Under the pieces are notes generated by a model. The model was not told the DNA's origin, ran no database searches, and worked only from the letters and a program-made list of their open reading frames with translations. Of a DNA stretch of 64,000 nt, positions 34,548 to 42,940 are shown in pieces. The stretch covers positions 1 through 64,000 of the forward strand of contig NZ_FOUE01000007.1 in NCBI RefSeq assembly GCF_900114775.1, written 5' to 3'. The translations under genes were made by a program, and so were the position numbers. The stretch is from Marinobacter zhejiangensis (GTDB taxonomy: Bacteria > Pseudomonadota > Gammaproteobacteria > Pseudomonadales > Oleiphilaceae). Position 1 is the first letter of the stretch; each line of letters starts with the position of its first letter.

Positions 34548-35504
34548 ATGAACCCAGAAAATGATATGAATATTATCTTTGTAGGAAAGCGACACGGGAA
34601 ATCCCGTGTGTTGTCGGTCCGTCTGCCGGTCGCCTTGTTCGTGCTGGCGATGATCCTTGCCGTTATGGGCAGTGCTGCCTGGCTTGGGTATCGGGTTGCG
34701 ACCAGTCAGCAGGAGGTTTCCACCGTCGGTGTTTCTGGCCCGGTGGTTGAGGAATGGCAAGCCCGGCTTAAAGCTCAGCAAGATGAGCTGGAGGCGTTGC
34801 GAACGCTGTCCGGTCAGCAGGCCGATGCCTTGACGCTTCGGTTGGGCGAGATGCAAGGGCGCCTGTTAAGGCTGGATGCTATGGGGCAGCGCCTGGTTGA
34901 GTCCGGGCTTGTCGCGAGTGAGGAGTTCGACTTTGATCAGCCAGCGGCGGTTGGTGGTCCAGAAGATGGGCTTGTCGGTGAGTCGTTCCGGGCACCTGAG
35001 CTTGAGCAGATGATCAGTCAGCTGGAAACACGTATTGAAGACAGGGCGCAGCAGTTGCACCTCCTCGATACGCTGATTTCTCATAAGCGCATCGAAGATG
35101 AGCGTTTCGTGGCAGGTCGTCCGATTACCTGGGGGTGGTTGTCTTCTCGTTACGGTTACCGCTCAGACCCCTTCACCGGTCGCCGGGCTTGGCATGCCGG
35201 GGTTGATCTTGCTGGTAAGGAAGGTAGCGACATCATTGCCGTTGCCGCCGGCGTAGTGACCCACGCCGGAGAGCGTAATGGCTACGGGAATCTGGTGGAG
35301 GTGGACCATGGCGATGGCTTGGTTACCCGCTACGCCCACTGTAAAACCATCAGCGTCCAGGTTGGCGATGTGGTCCAGAAAGGGCAGGTTGTGGCCCTGA
35401 TGGGGAGCACTGGCCGTTCAACCGGTCCACACGTTCACTTTGAAGTCTTGCGCAACGGCAAGTCTGAGAATCCAGAGCATTACATCCAGCGAGCCAGCCG
35501 TTAA
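34548..35504 (+). CDS. M23 (LytM-type) metallopeptidase, membrane-anchored
   Basis: This 318-residue protein has a short cytoplasmic N-terminus, one membrane segment (about 27-47), a coiled-coil region (about 65-170) and a C-terminal LytM/M23 domain. The zinc residues are present: HAGVDLAG (HxxxD) and the catalytic HVHFE (HxH), so it is probably an active peptidoglycan endopeptidase rather than an EnvC-like activator. Gene order dciA, M23, secA matches pseudomonads. The start is ATG 34548 after GAAGGTGG; ATG 34566 is an alternative. Confidence 0.9.
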   Translation: MNPENDMNIIFVGKRHGKSRVLSVRLPVALFVLAMILAVMGSAAWLGYRVATSQQEVSTVGVSGPVVEEWQARLKAQQDELEALRTLSGQQADALTLRLGEMQGRLLRLDAMGQRLVESGLVASEEFDFDQPAAVGGPEDGLVGESFRAPELEQMISQLETRIEDRAQQLHLLDTLISHKRIEDERFVAGRPITWGWLSSRYGYRSDPFTGRRAWHAGVDLAGKEGSDIIAVAAGVVTHAGERNGYGNLVEVDHGDGLVTRYAHCKTISVQVGDVVQKGQVVALMGSTGRSTGPHVHFEVLRNGKSENPEHYIQRASR

Positions 35505-35520
35505 CGGTTGGCTCGTTTTC
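35491..35520 (+). terminator. Terminator of the M23 peptidase gene
   Basis: GAGCCAGCCG (35491-35500) pairs with CGGTTGGCTC (35505-35514) around TTAA, with one G-T wobble, and GTTTTC follows. The loop contains the stop codon of the peptidase gene. Confidence 0.85.
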
Positions 35521-35628
35521 CCCTTCCTTTTACGGTCCTGAACCGTTCTGTGCTGGCTGCCTTTTTTCCTTTCACAAAATAAGGTTAGAATGCCCGCTTC
35601 CTCCGTTTAATCAAAGAAGCAGTGTTTT

Positions 35629-38370
35629 ATGTTTAGAAAACTTGCAACGAAGATGTTCGGCAGTAAAAACGCCAGAGAGATCAAGAGAATGCGCAAGGTT
35701 GTCGCGCGCATTAATGAGCTTGAAGAGGCCCTGGGTGGACTGTCTGATACCGAGTTGCAAGGCAAGACGGTGGAGTTCCGCCGTCGCCTTGAAGAGGGCG
35801 AGTCCCTCGACGCCCTGCTTCCAGAAGCCTTCTCGACCGTTCGCGAAGCGAGCCGCCGGTGCATGGGGATGCGTCATTACGACGTCCAGCTGATCGGTGG
35901 GATCACCCTGCACGAAGGGCGGATTGCCGAAATGAAAACCGGGGAAGGTAAAACCCTGGTGGCTACTACGGCGGTCTATCTCAACGCGCTCAGTGGCAAG
36001 GGCGTTCACGTTATTACTGTGAACGACTACTTGGCGCGCCGGGATGCCGAGTGGATGGGCAAACTCTACAACTTCCTCGGTATGCAGGTTGGCGTGATTG
36101 TGGCTGGCCAGTCACCGGAGGAAAAGCGTGCCGCGTATCAGGCCGACATCACCTACGGTACCAACAACGAATTCGGTTTTGACTATCTCCGCGACAACAT
36201 GGCGTTCAGTGCCGCAGACAAAATGCAGCGTGGGTTGAACTTTGCCATTGTCGATGAAGTGGACTCCATTCTGATCGATGAGGCGCGGACACCACTGATC
36301 ATTTCCGGAGCGGCGGAAGACAGCTCAAAGCTCTACCAGGCCGTCAATGCCATGGTGCCTAGTCTGACCCGTGGTGAACTGAAGGAAGATGGTGAGCCGG
36401 ATGGCGACTTCGCGATTGATGAAAAGTCCCGTCAAGTCGAACTCACCGAAGCCGGGCACGAAAAAGTTGAAGAATTGCTGCTCGAGGCTGGCTTGCTGCA
36501 GGAAGGCGAGAGCCTGTATTCCGCTGCCAACCTGAGCCTCCTGCACCATGTTCATTCTGCCCTGCGGGCGCACCACTTGTTCCAGAAGGATGTCGACTAC
36601 ATCGTTCAGGGCGGGCAGGTGGTCATTGTTGACGAGCATACCGGCCGTACCATGCCTGGCCGCCGCTGGAGCGAGGGTCTGCACCAGGCCATCGAAGCGA
36701 AGGAAGGCGTCAAGATTCAGGCCGAAAGCCAGACGCTGGCTTCTACGACATTCCAGAACTACTTCCGTCTGTACGAAAAGCTGGCCGGTATGACCGGTAC
36801 GGCCGATACGGAAGCGTTTGAATTCCGCCAGATTTACGGCCTGGATGTGGTGGTTATCCCGCCCAACACCCCGGTTCAGCGGATTGACTACAACGACCTG
36901 GTTTACCTGACGCAGGAAGAGAAGTTCCACGCCATCATTGACGAGATCAAGGATGTGACCGCTGAAGGGCGTCCGATCCTTGTTGGTACCGCCTCGATTG
37001 AAGCGTCTGAATTGCTGTCCATGCTGCTCAAGAAGGCGAAGATCGACCATAAGATCCTCAACGCCAAGCAGCATGAGAGTGAAGCTCACATCGTTGCCCA
37101 GGCGGGCCGTCCAGGCGCGGTGACCATCGCGACGAACATGGCGGGCCGCGGTACCGACATTGTGCTAGGGGGTAACTGGGAATTCGAAGTGGCTGAAATG
37201 GACAGCCCCTCTGAAGAAGACGTTGCCAAGATCAAGGCGGCCTGGACCGAGCGCCATCAGCAGGTACTGGAGTCCGGCGGGCTGCATATCATTGGTACTG
37301 AGCGCCACGAATCCCGGCGTATTGATAATCAGCTGCGGGGCCGGGCCGGTCGTCAGGGCGACCCTGGTTCCTCAAGGTTCTTCCTGTCACTGGAAGACAA
37401 CCTGATGCGGATCTTCGCGCCCGACCGGGTTAAGAGCCTGATGCAGGCGATGGGCATGAAGAAGGGTGAGGCTATTGAGCACCGTATGGTGACCAATGCC
37501 ATTGAAAAGTCCCAGCGTAAGGTTGAAGGCCGCAACTTCGATATGCGGAAGACGTTGCTTGAGTACGATGATGTCGCTAACGACCAGCGTACGGTTATTT
37601 ATGAGCAGCGTAACGAGGTGATGGCATCGGACGATGTGTCCGAGATGGTCAACACCATTCGTGAGGACGTTGTGGAGTCCCTGGTCAGCGAGTTTATTCC
37701 GCCTCAGAGCATGCCGGAACAGTGGGATGTCGCGGGCCTGGAAGCGCAGCTGCAATCCGAGATGGCTGTTGATCTGCCGATCCAGAAATGGCTGGATGAC
37801 GACAGTAAGCTCTATGAAGAGAGCCTGCGCCAGAAGATCCTGGACGAAGTGGTCACGGTCTACGCCGGCAAGGAGTCGGTGGTGGGTGCCGAGTCCATGC
37901 GTCGGTTTGAAAAGCAGGTGTTCCTGCAGGTGCTGGATACCCTCTGGAAAGAGCACCTGTCCAACATGGATCACCTGCGTCGTGGCATTCACCTACGGGG
38001 TTATGCCCAGAAGAACCCCAAGCAGGAATACAAGCGTGAAGCCTTTAACCTGTTTGAGTCCATGCTGGAGACCATGAAACGGGACGTTACCCGGGTTCTG
38101 TGTCACGTTAAGGTTCAGAGTCAGGAAGAGATGGAAGAGGTGGAGCGTCGCCGCAAAGAGGCGTTGGAGCGCGAGCTGGCTTCTGCCCGGATGCGGCATG
38201 ACGAGAGCAGTGCCGCCGCCCAGAGTGCTGGTGAGCAGGGTGGGGAGTCCGGTGCCGCACCGGCCACACCAGAGACTTTTGTCCGCCAGGAGCGAAAAGT
38301 GGGACGAAATGAACCTTGTCCCTGCGGGTCTGGCAAGAAGTTCAAGCAATGTCACGGAAAAGTCAGCTGA
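35629..38370 (+). CDS. secA: Preprotein translocase ATPase SecA
   Basis: SecA drives preproteins through SecYEG by ATP hydrolysis. The 913-residue product has the Walker A EMKTGEGKTLVAT, the DEAD-box-like DEVDSILIDEARTPLIIS, the preprotein crosslinking domain, RGTDIVLGG, the helical scaffold and a C-terminal zinc motif, CPCGSGKKFKQCH, for SecB binding. A terminator precedes the gene and another follows it, so it is probably transcribed alone. Confidence 0.98.
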   Translation: MFRKLATKMFGSKNAREIKRMRKVVARINELEEALGGLSDTELQGKTVEFRRRLEEGESLDALLPEAFSTVREASRRCMGMRHYDVQLIGGITLHEGRIAEMKTGEGKTLVATTAVYLNALSGKGVHVITVNDYLARRDAEWMGKLYNFLGMQVGVIVAGQSPEEKRAAYQADITYGTNNEFGFDYLRDNMAFSAADKMQRGLNFAIVDEVDSILIDEARTPLIISGAAEDSSKLYQAVNAMVPSLTRGELKEDGEPDGDFAIDEKSRQVELTEAGHEKVEELLLEAGLLQEGESLYSAANLSLLHHVHSALRAHHLFQKDVDYIVQGGQVVIVDEHTGRTMPGRRWSEGLHQAIEAKEGVKIQAESQTLASTTFQNYFRLYEKLAGMTGTADTEAFEFRQIYGLDVVVIPPNTPVQRIDYNDLVYLTQEEKFHAIIDEIKDVTAEGRPILVGTASIEASELLSMLLKKAKIDHKILNAKQHESEAHIVAQAGRPGAVTIATNMAGRGTDIVLGGNWEFEVAEMDSPSEEDVAKIKAAWTERHQQVLESGGLHIIGTERHESRRIDNQLRGRAGRQGDPGSSRFFLSLEDNLMRIFAPDRVKSLMQAMGMKKGEAIEHRMVTNAIEKSQRKVEGRNFDMRKTLLEYDDVANDQRTVIYEQRNEVMASDDVSEMVNTIREDVVESLVSEFIPPQSMPEQWDVAGLEAQLQSEMAVDLPIQKWLDDDSKLYEESLRQKILDEVVTVYAGKESVVGAESMRRFEKQVFLQVLDTLWKEHLSNMDHLRRGIHLRGYAQKNPKQEYKREAFNLFESMLETMKRDVTRVLCHVKVQSQEEMEEVERRRKEALERELASARMRHDESSAAAQSAGEQGGESGAAPATPETFVRQERKVGRNEPCPCGSGKKFKQCHGKVS

Positions 38371-38390
38371 CGCCCCCGTGAGAATCGTGG

Positions 38391-38425
38391 CCCGCATCCT
38401 GAGTTCCCTCAGGTTGCGGGTTTTT
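38391..38425 (+). terminator. secA terminator
   Basis: CCCGCA (38391-38396) with TGCGGG (38415-38420), plus CCTGAG with CTCAGG inside and one T-T mismatch, forms a stem ending in TTTTTC. It lies 20 bases after secA. Confidence 0.9.
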
Positions 38426-38472
38426 CGTTTATGGCCGGGGTACCGGCCGGAAAGAAGAATAGGAGTACAAAG

Positions 38473-39690
38473 ATGGCGGTAGGGCCAGGAACGTTACCGG
38501 AGTTTTTCCCTGTGGCGGGGGTTCGTCTAGGAATCGCGAGTGCGGGAATCAAAAAGCCTGGGCGAAAAGATCTGGTGGTGTTTGAGCTGGCGGAAGGCAG
38601 CCGCGTTGCGGGTATCTTCACCACTAACCAGTTCTGTGCGGCGCCAGTCACCGTTGCTCGCCAACATCTGGCGCAGACCGCTCCCCGTTACCTGTTAGTG
38701 AACACAGGTAATGCCAATGCCGGTACGGGTCAGCAGGGACTGCAAGATGCCTTGGCGTGTTGTTCTGCCCTGGCGGGGGAGGCCGGTGTCGTCCCCGAGG
38801 CCGTTCTGCCGTTCTCCACCGGGGTGATTGGTGAAAGTTTGCCCGTGGATAAGCTGGTCGCTGCCATGCCGTCGGCGCTGGCCGACCTGTCGCCATCAAA
38901 TTGGTCTCAGGCCGCTGAAGGTATTATGACAACTGACACCCGCCCGAAGGGGGCTACCCGGCAGGTGCAGGTTGGCGACCAGGTGGTCTGCATTTCCGGC
39001 ATCAGCAAAGGTGCGGGGATGATTCGCCCGAATATGGCGACCATGCTCGGCTTTGTAGCGACCGATGCTGACATTGCCCCCGAGCTTCTGCAGACGCTGG
39101 TCAGCGAACTGGGTGACCGCTCGTTTAACCGTATTACCATTGACAGCGATACCTCCACCAACGACGCCTGCATCTTGGTGGCGACCGGCCAGAACGGTGG
39201 CGAGCAGATTACTCGCGACAGCGCCGGCCTGCCGGCGTTAAAAACTGCGCTTGAAGAGGTCTTCATGGAACTCGCTCACGCCATCGTGCGTGATGGCGAG
39301 GGTGCCACCAAGTTCGTCACCCTCGATGTCAGCGAGGCGGCCACTCAGGAAGAAGCGCTGGCGGTGGCCTACACCGTTGCTCACTCGCCACTGGTCAAGA
39401 CCGCCCTTTTTGCATCAGACCCCAACTGGGGACGAATCCTTGCGGCTGTCGGTCGAGCGGGGGTTGAGGGCATGGATCTTGATGCGATTGAAATCTGGTT
39501 GGGAGACGTTTGCCTGGTTCGCAACGGCGGGCGCGCAAGTGACTACAGCGAAGAGCGTGGTCAAGCCGTGATGGATAAAGAGGAGATCACCATTCGCATC
39601 AACCTGAAGCGGGGCGAGGTCCGTGAACAGGTGTGGACCTGCGATTTTTCCCACGATTACGTAACGATCAATGCGGAATACCGGACCTGA
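38473..39690 (+). CDS. argJ: Glutamate N-acetyltransferase / amino-acid acetyltransferase
   Basis: ArgJ moves the acetyl group from N-acetylornithine to glutamate, recycling it in arginine synthesis; bifunctional forms also use acetyl-CoA. The 405-residue proenzyme has the autocleavage site ATMLG (cut before Thr), the SKGAGMIRPNMATMLGF region, DSDTSTNDA, and the C-terminal YVTINAEYRT. ATG 38473 follows AGGAG at ideal spacing. It begins the argJ-mutT/thiE-like pair. Confidence 0.96.
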   Translation: MAVGPGTLPEFFPVAGVRLGIASAGIKKPGRKDLVVFELAEGSRVAGIFTTNQFCAAPVTVARQHLAQTAPRYLLVNTGNANAGTGQQGLQDALACCSALAGEAGVVPEAVLPFSTGVIGESLPVDKLVAAMPSALADLSPSNWSQAAEGIMTTDTRPKGATRQVQVGDQVVCISGISKGAGMIRPNMATMLGFVATDADIAPELLQTLVSELGDRSFNRITIDSDTSTNDACILVATGQNGGEQITRDSAGLPALKTALEEVFMELAHAIVRDGEGATKFVTLDVSEAATQEEALAVAYTVAHSPLVKTALFASDPNWGRILAAVGRAGVEGMDLDAIEIWLGDVCLVRNGGRASDYSEERGQAVMDKEEITIRINLKRGEVREQVWTCDFSHDYVTINAEYRT

Positions 39691-39693
39691 GCG

Positions 39694-40632
39694 ATGAAGG
39701 AAGTGCATGTCGCGGTTGCGGCTATCCAACGGGGAGGACGGGTACTGATTGCCCGTCGTCCGGACCATGTCCATCAGGGCGGTTTGCTGGAATTCCCCGG
39801 CGGTAAGGTCGAGCCCGGTGAAACCGTCCAGCAGGCGTTGCTGCGGGAAATTGACGAAGAGACCGGGCTGCGAATTCCAGAGCATTCGTTACAGCCGGTG
39901 ATTGCGATACGTCATGATTATGGTGACAAGCGGGTGCTGTTGGATGTCTGGCGTACCCTTGAGGCGGAAGGCGATCCCGTTGGTCGAGAAGGCCAGCCCA
40001 TTGATTGGCTGCCGCTGGAAGCCTTGCGGGACGATGAATTTCCGATGGCCAACCGGCCGATCATCCGGGCCTTGAGGTTGTCCGATTATTTGGCGATCTC
40101 CGGTGTGTTCACGGATCTGATCGACGGTTTGCACCGTTTCGAACGTCAGCTGGACATGCACCGACCTGAGGTCGTGATGTTGCGTGCACCCTGGTTGGGG
40201 GACTCCGATTATCGGGAGCTCGCCCTCGGAGTTCGGGGATTTTGCCAAGAGATGGGTACGAGCCTGATCCTTCATGGAGCACCTCAGCGCCTGGAGCAGG
40301 TGGCCGCCGACGGCATCCATCTGCCCTGGTCGGAAGCACAGCCGCTGACGGCTCGACCGGTCCCTGACGGTGTCTGGTTGGGGGTCTCCTGCCATAACGA
40401 GGACGAGTTGGCTCATGCGGTCACCATTGGTGCCGATTACGTGACCTTGGGGCCAGTAAAGGCAACCCTGTCTCACCCTGATGCCTCCCCCATGGACTGG
40501 TCCCGGTTTCAGGCGCTGGTCGCACAGACTCCGGTACCGGTTTTTGGTCTTGGTGGACTGGCGCGAGAGGATGCCGGCCTGGCAAGACAGCTTGGTGGAC
40601 AAGGTGTCGCCGGGATTGGTAGCTGGTGGTGA
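39694..40632 (+). CDS. Nudix hydrolase fused to ThiE-like domain
   Basis: This 312-residue protein joins a MutT-type Nudix domain (about 1-130) to a thiamine-phosphate-synthase-like TIM barrel (about 150-312). The Nudix box is intact: GGKVEPGETVQQALLREIDE followed by ETGL. The N-terminal domain probably cleans 8-oxo-dGTP, as MutT does. The barrel has ThiE-like segments, GADYVTLGPVKAT and VFGLGGL, but its activity is unknown. The same fusion next to secA and argJ is common in related bacteria. It starts three bases after argJ. Confidence 0.9.
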   Translation: MKEVHVAVAAIQRGGRVLIARRPDHVHQGGLLEFPGGKVEPGETVQQALLREIDEETGLRIPEHSLQPVIAIRHDYGDKRVLLDVWRTLEAEGDPVGREGQPIDWLPLEALRDDEFPMANRPIIRALRLSDYLAISGVFTDLIDGLHRFERQLDMHRPEVVMLRAPWLGDSDYRELALGVRGFCQEMGTSLILHGAPQRLEQVAADGIHLPWSEAQPLTARPVPDGVWLGVSCHNEDELAHAVTIGADYVTLGPVKATLSHPDASPMDWSRFQALVAQTPVPVFGLGGLAREDAGLARQLGGQGVAGIGSWW

Positions 40633-40689
40633 AGGCTGCATCTGGTATGCTGAACTGATGACAGGCGACAGATTATTGTGGGAGCGAGT

Positions 40690-41169
40690 GTGAGCAAACT
40701 GACCCATCTTGATGACAAAGGCGCGGCCAGAATGGTCGACGTCACCCAGAAGGCGGTTACCGAACGGGAGGCCACGGCGGAAGCGGTTATCCGCATGGCG
40801 CCGGAAACCCTGGCCATGATCATTGATGGTGAGCACCCCAAGGGTGATGTCTTGGCGGTGGCGCGAATTGCCGGAATCATGGCGGCCAAGAAAACCCATG
40901 AGTTGATCCCGTTATGTCATGCCCTCAACCTGACGTCGGTTAAGGTGGCGCTAACCCCACAGTCGGACCCGGCATCGATCAGAGTTGAGGCGACGTGCAA
41001 ACTGGCCGCCACCACCGGGGTGGAAATGGAAGCCCTGACCGCTGCCAGCGTCGCCGCCCTGACGCTCTATGATATGTGCAAGGCCGTCGACCGGGGCATG
41101 GTTGTTGAGCAGGTTCGGTTGCTTGAAAAGAAAGGTGGCCGCAGTGGCCACTGGCAGACCGACAGCTGA
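40690..41169 (+). CDS. moaC: Cyclic pyranopterin monophosphate synthase
   Basis: MoaC converts the MoaA product to cyclic pyranopterin monophosphate in molybdenum cofactor synthesis. The 159-residue product has MVDVTQK, AARIAGIMAAKKTHELIPLC-like residues (KKTHELIPLCH), TGVEMEALTAAS and DMCKAVD. I chose GTG 40690 with GGGAG upstream; GTG 40678 is in frame. moaA follows after 12 bases. Confidence 0.95.
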   Translation: MSKLTHLDDKGAARMVDVTQKAVTEREATAEAVIRMAPETLAMIIDGEHPKGDVLAVARIAGIMAAKKTHELIPLCHALNLTSVKVALTPQSDPASIRVEATCKLAATTGVEMEALTAASVAALTLYDMCKAVDRGMVVEQVRLLEKKGGRSGHWQTDS

Positions 41170-41181
41170 CGGGGAGAGGCC

Positions 41182-42192
41182 ATGGAACCTGCAGCGCCAC
41201 TTATTGATAACTTCGGACGGCAAATCAGCTATGTCCGGCTGTCGGTAACGGACCGCTGCGACTTTCGCTGTGTTTACTGCATGGCGGAAGAGATGACTTT
41301 TCTGCCGAAACCCCAGGTCCTGTCCCTTGAAGAAATGCTGGCGGTGGCGCGGAACCTGGTGGCCTGTGGTGTCAGCAAGATTCGCTTGACCGGCGGCGAG
41401 CCACTGGTGCGACCCGGTGTGGTGGAGCTGGCGCGTCAGATCAGGGCGCTGCCGGGCTTAAAGGAGTTGTGCATGACCACCAACGGTGGCCGCCTGCAGG
41501 ATCTTGCCAAACCGCTCCGGGACGCGGGCGTTGATCGCCTCAATATCAGCCTCGACAGCCTCGATGCCGACCGTTTCCAGGCCCTGACCCGTACTGGCCG
41601 ACTTGGGCGAGTCCTTGCCGGCATCCAGGCCGCTCAGGATGCAGGATTCGAGCGTACCAAACTGAACGCGGTGATTCTCAAGGGGCGGAATGACGATGAG
41701 ATCCTGCCGCTGGTGCGCTTTGCCCTGAAGCACGGTCTTGACCTCACGTTCATTGAGGAAATGCCCCTTGGCCAGATCTCAGAGCACGACCGGGGGGAGG
41801 CCTATATGTCGAGTGACGAGGTGCGGGAGCGGATCGGCGAGGTCTATTCATTGGAGGGCGTGTCAGACGAGACCGGTGGGCCCTCGCGCTATTTTCGTAT
41901 TCCTGGTGAATCCATTCGTATCGGATTTATTTCCCCGCACAGCCACAACTTCTGTGGCGACTGTAACCGTGTTCGGGTGACTACCGAAGGGCGGCTCCTG
42001 TTATGCCTGGGTAACGAGCATGCGGTGGACTTGCGTGCAGCCCTTCGCGAGGGCGGGCAATCACAGAGTGATGTGGATGCCCGCGTCCGCCAGCGGCTCT
42101 ATGAAGCCATGGCGATCAAGCCAGAGCGCCACCATTTCAATTTACATGATGAGCCCCAGATCCTTCGCTTCATGAACGCAACGGGTGGGTAA
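41182..42192 (+). CDS. moaA: GTP 3',8-cyclase (radical SAM)
   Basis: MoaA rearranges GTP in the first step of molybdopterin synthesis. The 336-residue product has the radical-SAM cluster CDFRCVYC (CxxxCxxC), the SAM-binding TGGEPLVR, the second cluster site CGDCNRVRVTTEG followed by LLLCLG, and the essential C-terminal Gly-Gly tail. It is paired with moaC. Confidence 0.96.
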   Translation: MEPAAPLIDNFGRQISYVRLSVTDRCDFRCVYCMAEEMTFLPKPQVLSLEEMLAVARNLVACGVSKIRLTGGEPLVRPGVVELARQIRALPGLKELCMTTNGGRLQDLAKPLRDAGVDRLNISLDSLDADRFQALTRTGRLGRVLAGIQAAQDAGFERTKLNAVILKGRNDDEILPLVRFALKHGLDLTFIEEMPLGQISEHDRGEAYMSSDEVRERIGEVYSLEGVSDETGGPSRYFRIPGESIRIGFISPHSHNFCGDCNRVRVTTEGRLLLCLGNEHAVDLRAALREGGQSQSDVDARVRQRLYEAMAIKPERHHFNLHDEPQILRFMNATGG

Positions 42193-42279
42193 CAGCGGGG
42201 CAGGGACAGTACTACTACGCCAACCCCCGGCCTTCTGCTAAAATGCGCGACCTACTGAAATTGACCACGAGGATTCGCT

Positions 42280-42891
42280 GTGGCTGTTCGTTATGTTCAG
42301 ACCTGCCGGTTGCCGACGCCGTTTGGTGTTTTCGATATGCACGGTTTCGAGGAACCCGATACCGGGAAGGAGCATGTCGCCCTGACCTTGGGAGAACTGG
42401 ACAGTGATGAGCCCATGCTCGCCCGAACCCACTCTGAGTGTCTGACCGGTGACGCGTTGTACAGCATGCGTTGTGACTGCGGATACCAGCTTGAAGAGGC
42501 GTTGCGCAGTATTGCCCGGGAAGGACGTGGCATCTTGCTGTATCTGCGTCAGGAAGGTCGGGGCATTGGTCTGCTGAACAAGATCCGGGCCTATCATTTG
42601 CAGGATCAGGGGGCCGACACCGTGGAGGCAAACGAGCAGCTGGGGTTTGCCGCGGATTTACGGGACTACAGCATGTGCCGGGATATGCTGGAACACCTGG
42701 GTATTTCCAGCCTGAAGCTGATGACCAACAACCCTCGTAAGGTCGCGGCGTTGAAATCCTACGGCATCGATATTGTCGAGCGGGTACCGCTGCACGTTGG
42801 GCGCAACCCCCATAACGAAGGTTACCTCAACACCAAGCAGAGCAAGCTGGGTCACTGGCTGGAGACCCACCAGGACGACGACCCGGTTTAA
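42280..42891 (+). CDS. ribA: GTP cyclohydrolase II
   Basis: RibA opens GTP in the first step of riboflavin synthesis. The 203-residue product has ARTHSECLTGDALYSMRCDC with the three zinc cysteines, LRQEGRGIGLLNKIRAY, and LMTNNPRKVAALKSYGI. It is a stand-alone enzyme, not fused to RibB. The start is GTG 42280 after GAGGA. It lies 87 bases after moaA and may be in the same transcript. Confidence 0.95.
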   Translation: MAVRYVQTCRLPTPFGVFDMHGFEEPDTGKEHVALTLGELDSDEPMLARTHSECLTGDALYSMRCDCGYQLEEALRSIAREGRGILLYLRQEGRGIGLLNKIRAYHLQDQGADTVEANEQLGFAADLRDYSMCRDMLEHLGISSLKLMTNNPRKVAALKSYGIDIVERVPLHVGRNPHNEGYLNTKQSKLGHWLETHQDDDPV

Positions 42892-42899
42892 TTGGCCCG

Positions 42900-42922
42900 A
42901 GCCCCGCTCCAGGAGTGGGGCT
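42900..42922. terminator. Dyad between convergent ribA and dxs
   Basis: AGCCCCGCTCC (42900-42910) mirrors GGAGTGGGGCT (42912-42922) with one wobble. No clear T-run follows on either strand, so it is at best a weak bidirectional terminator. Confidence 0.5.
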
Positions 42923-42940
42923 GACTCCCTGGTGCTGTTC

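Noticed and set aside
34548..35504. EnvC/NlpD-type inactive amidase activator
   Set aside because: HxxxD and HxH zinc motifs appear intact, favouring an active endopeptidase.
39889..40899. Open frame of 336 codons on the minus strand opposite the Nudix fusion and moaC
   Set aside because: It spans two well-supported genes in antisense, has a low-complexity composition and no family features.
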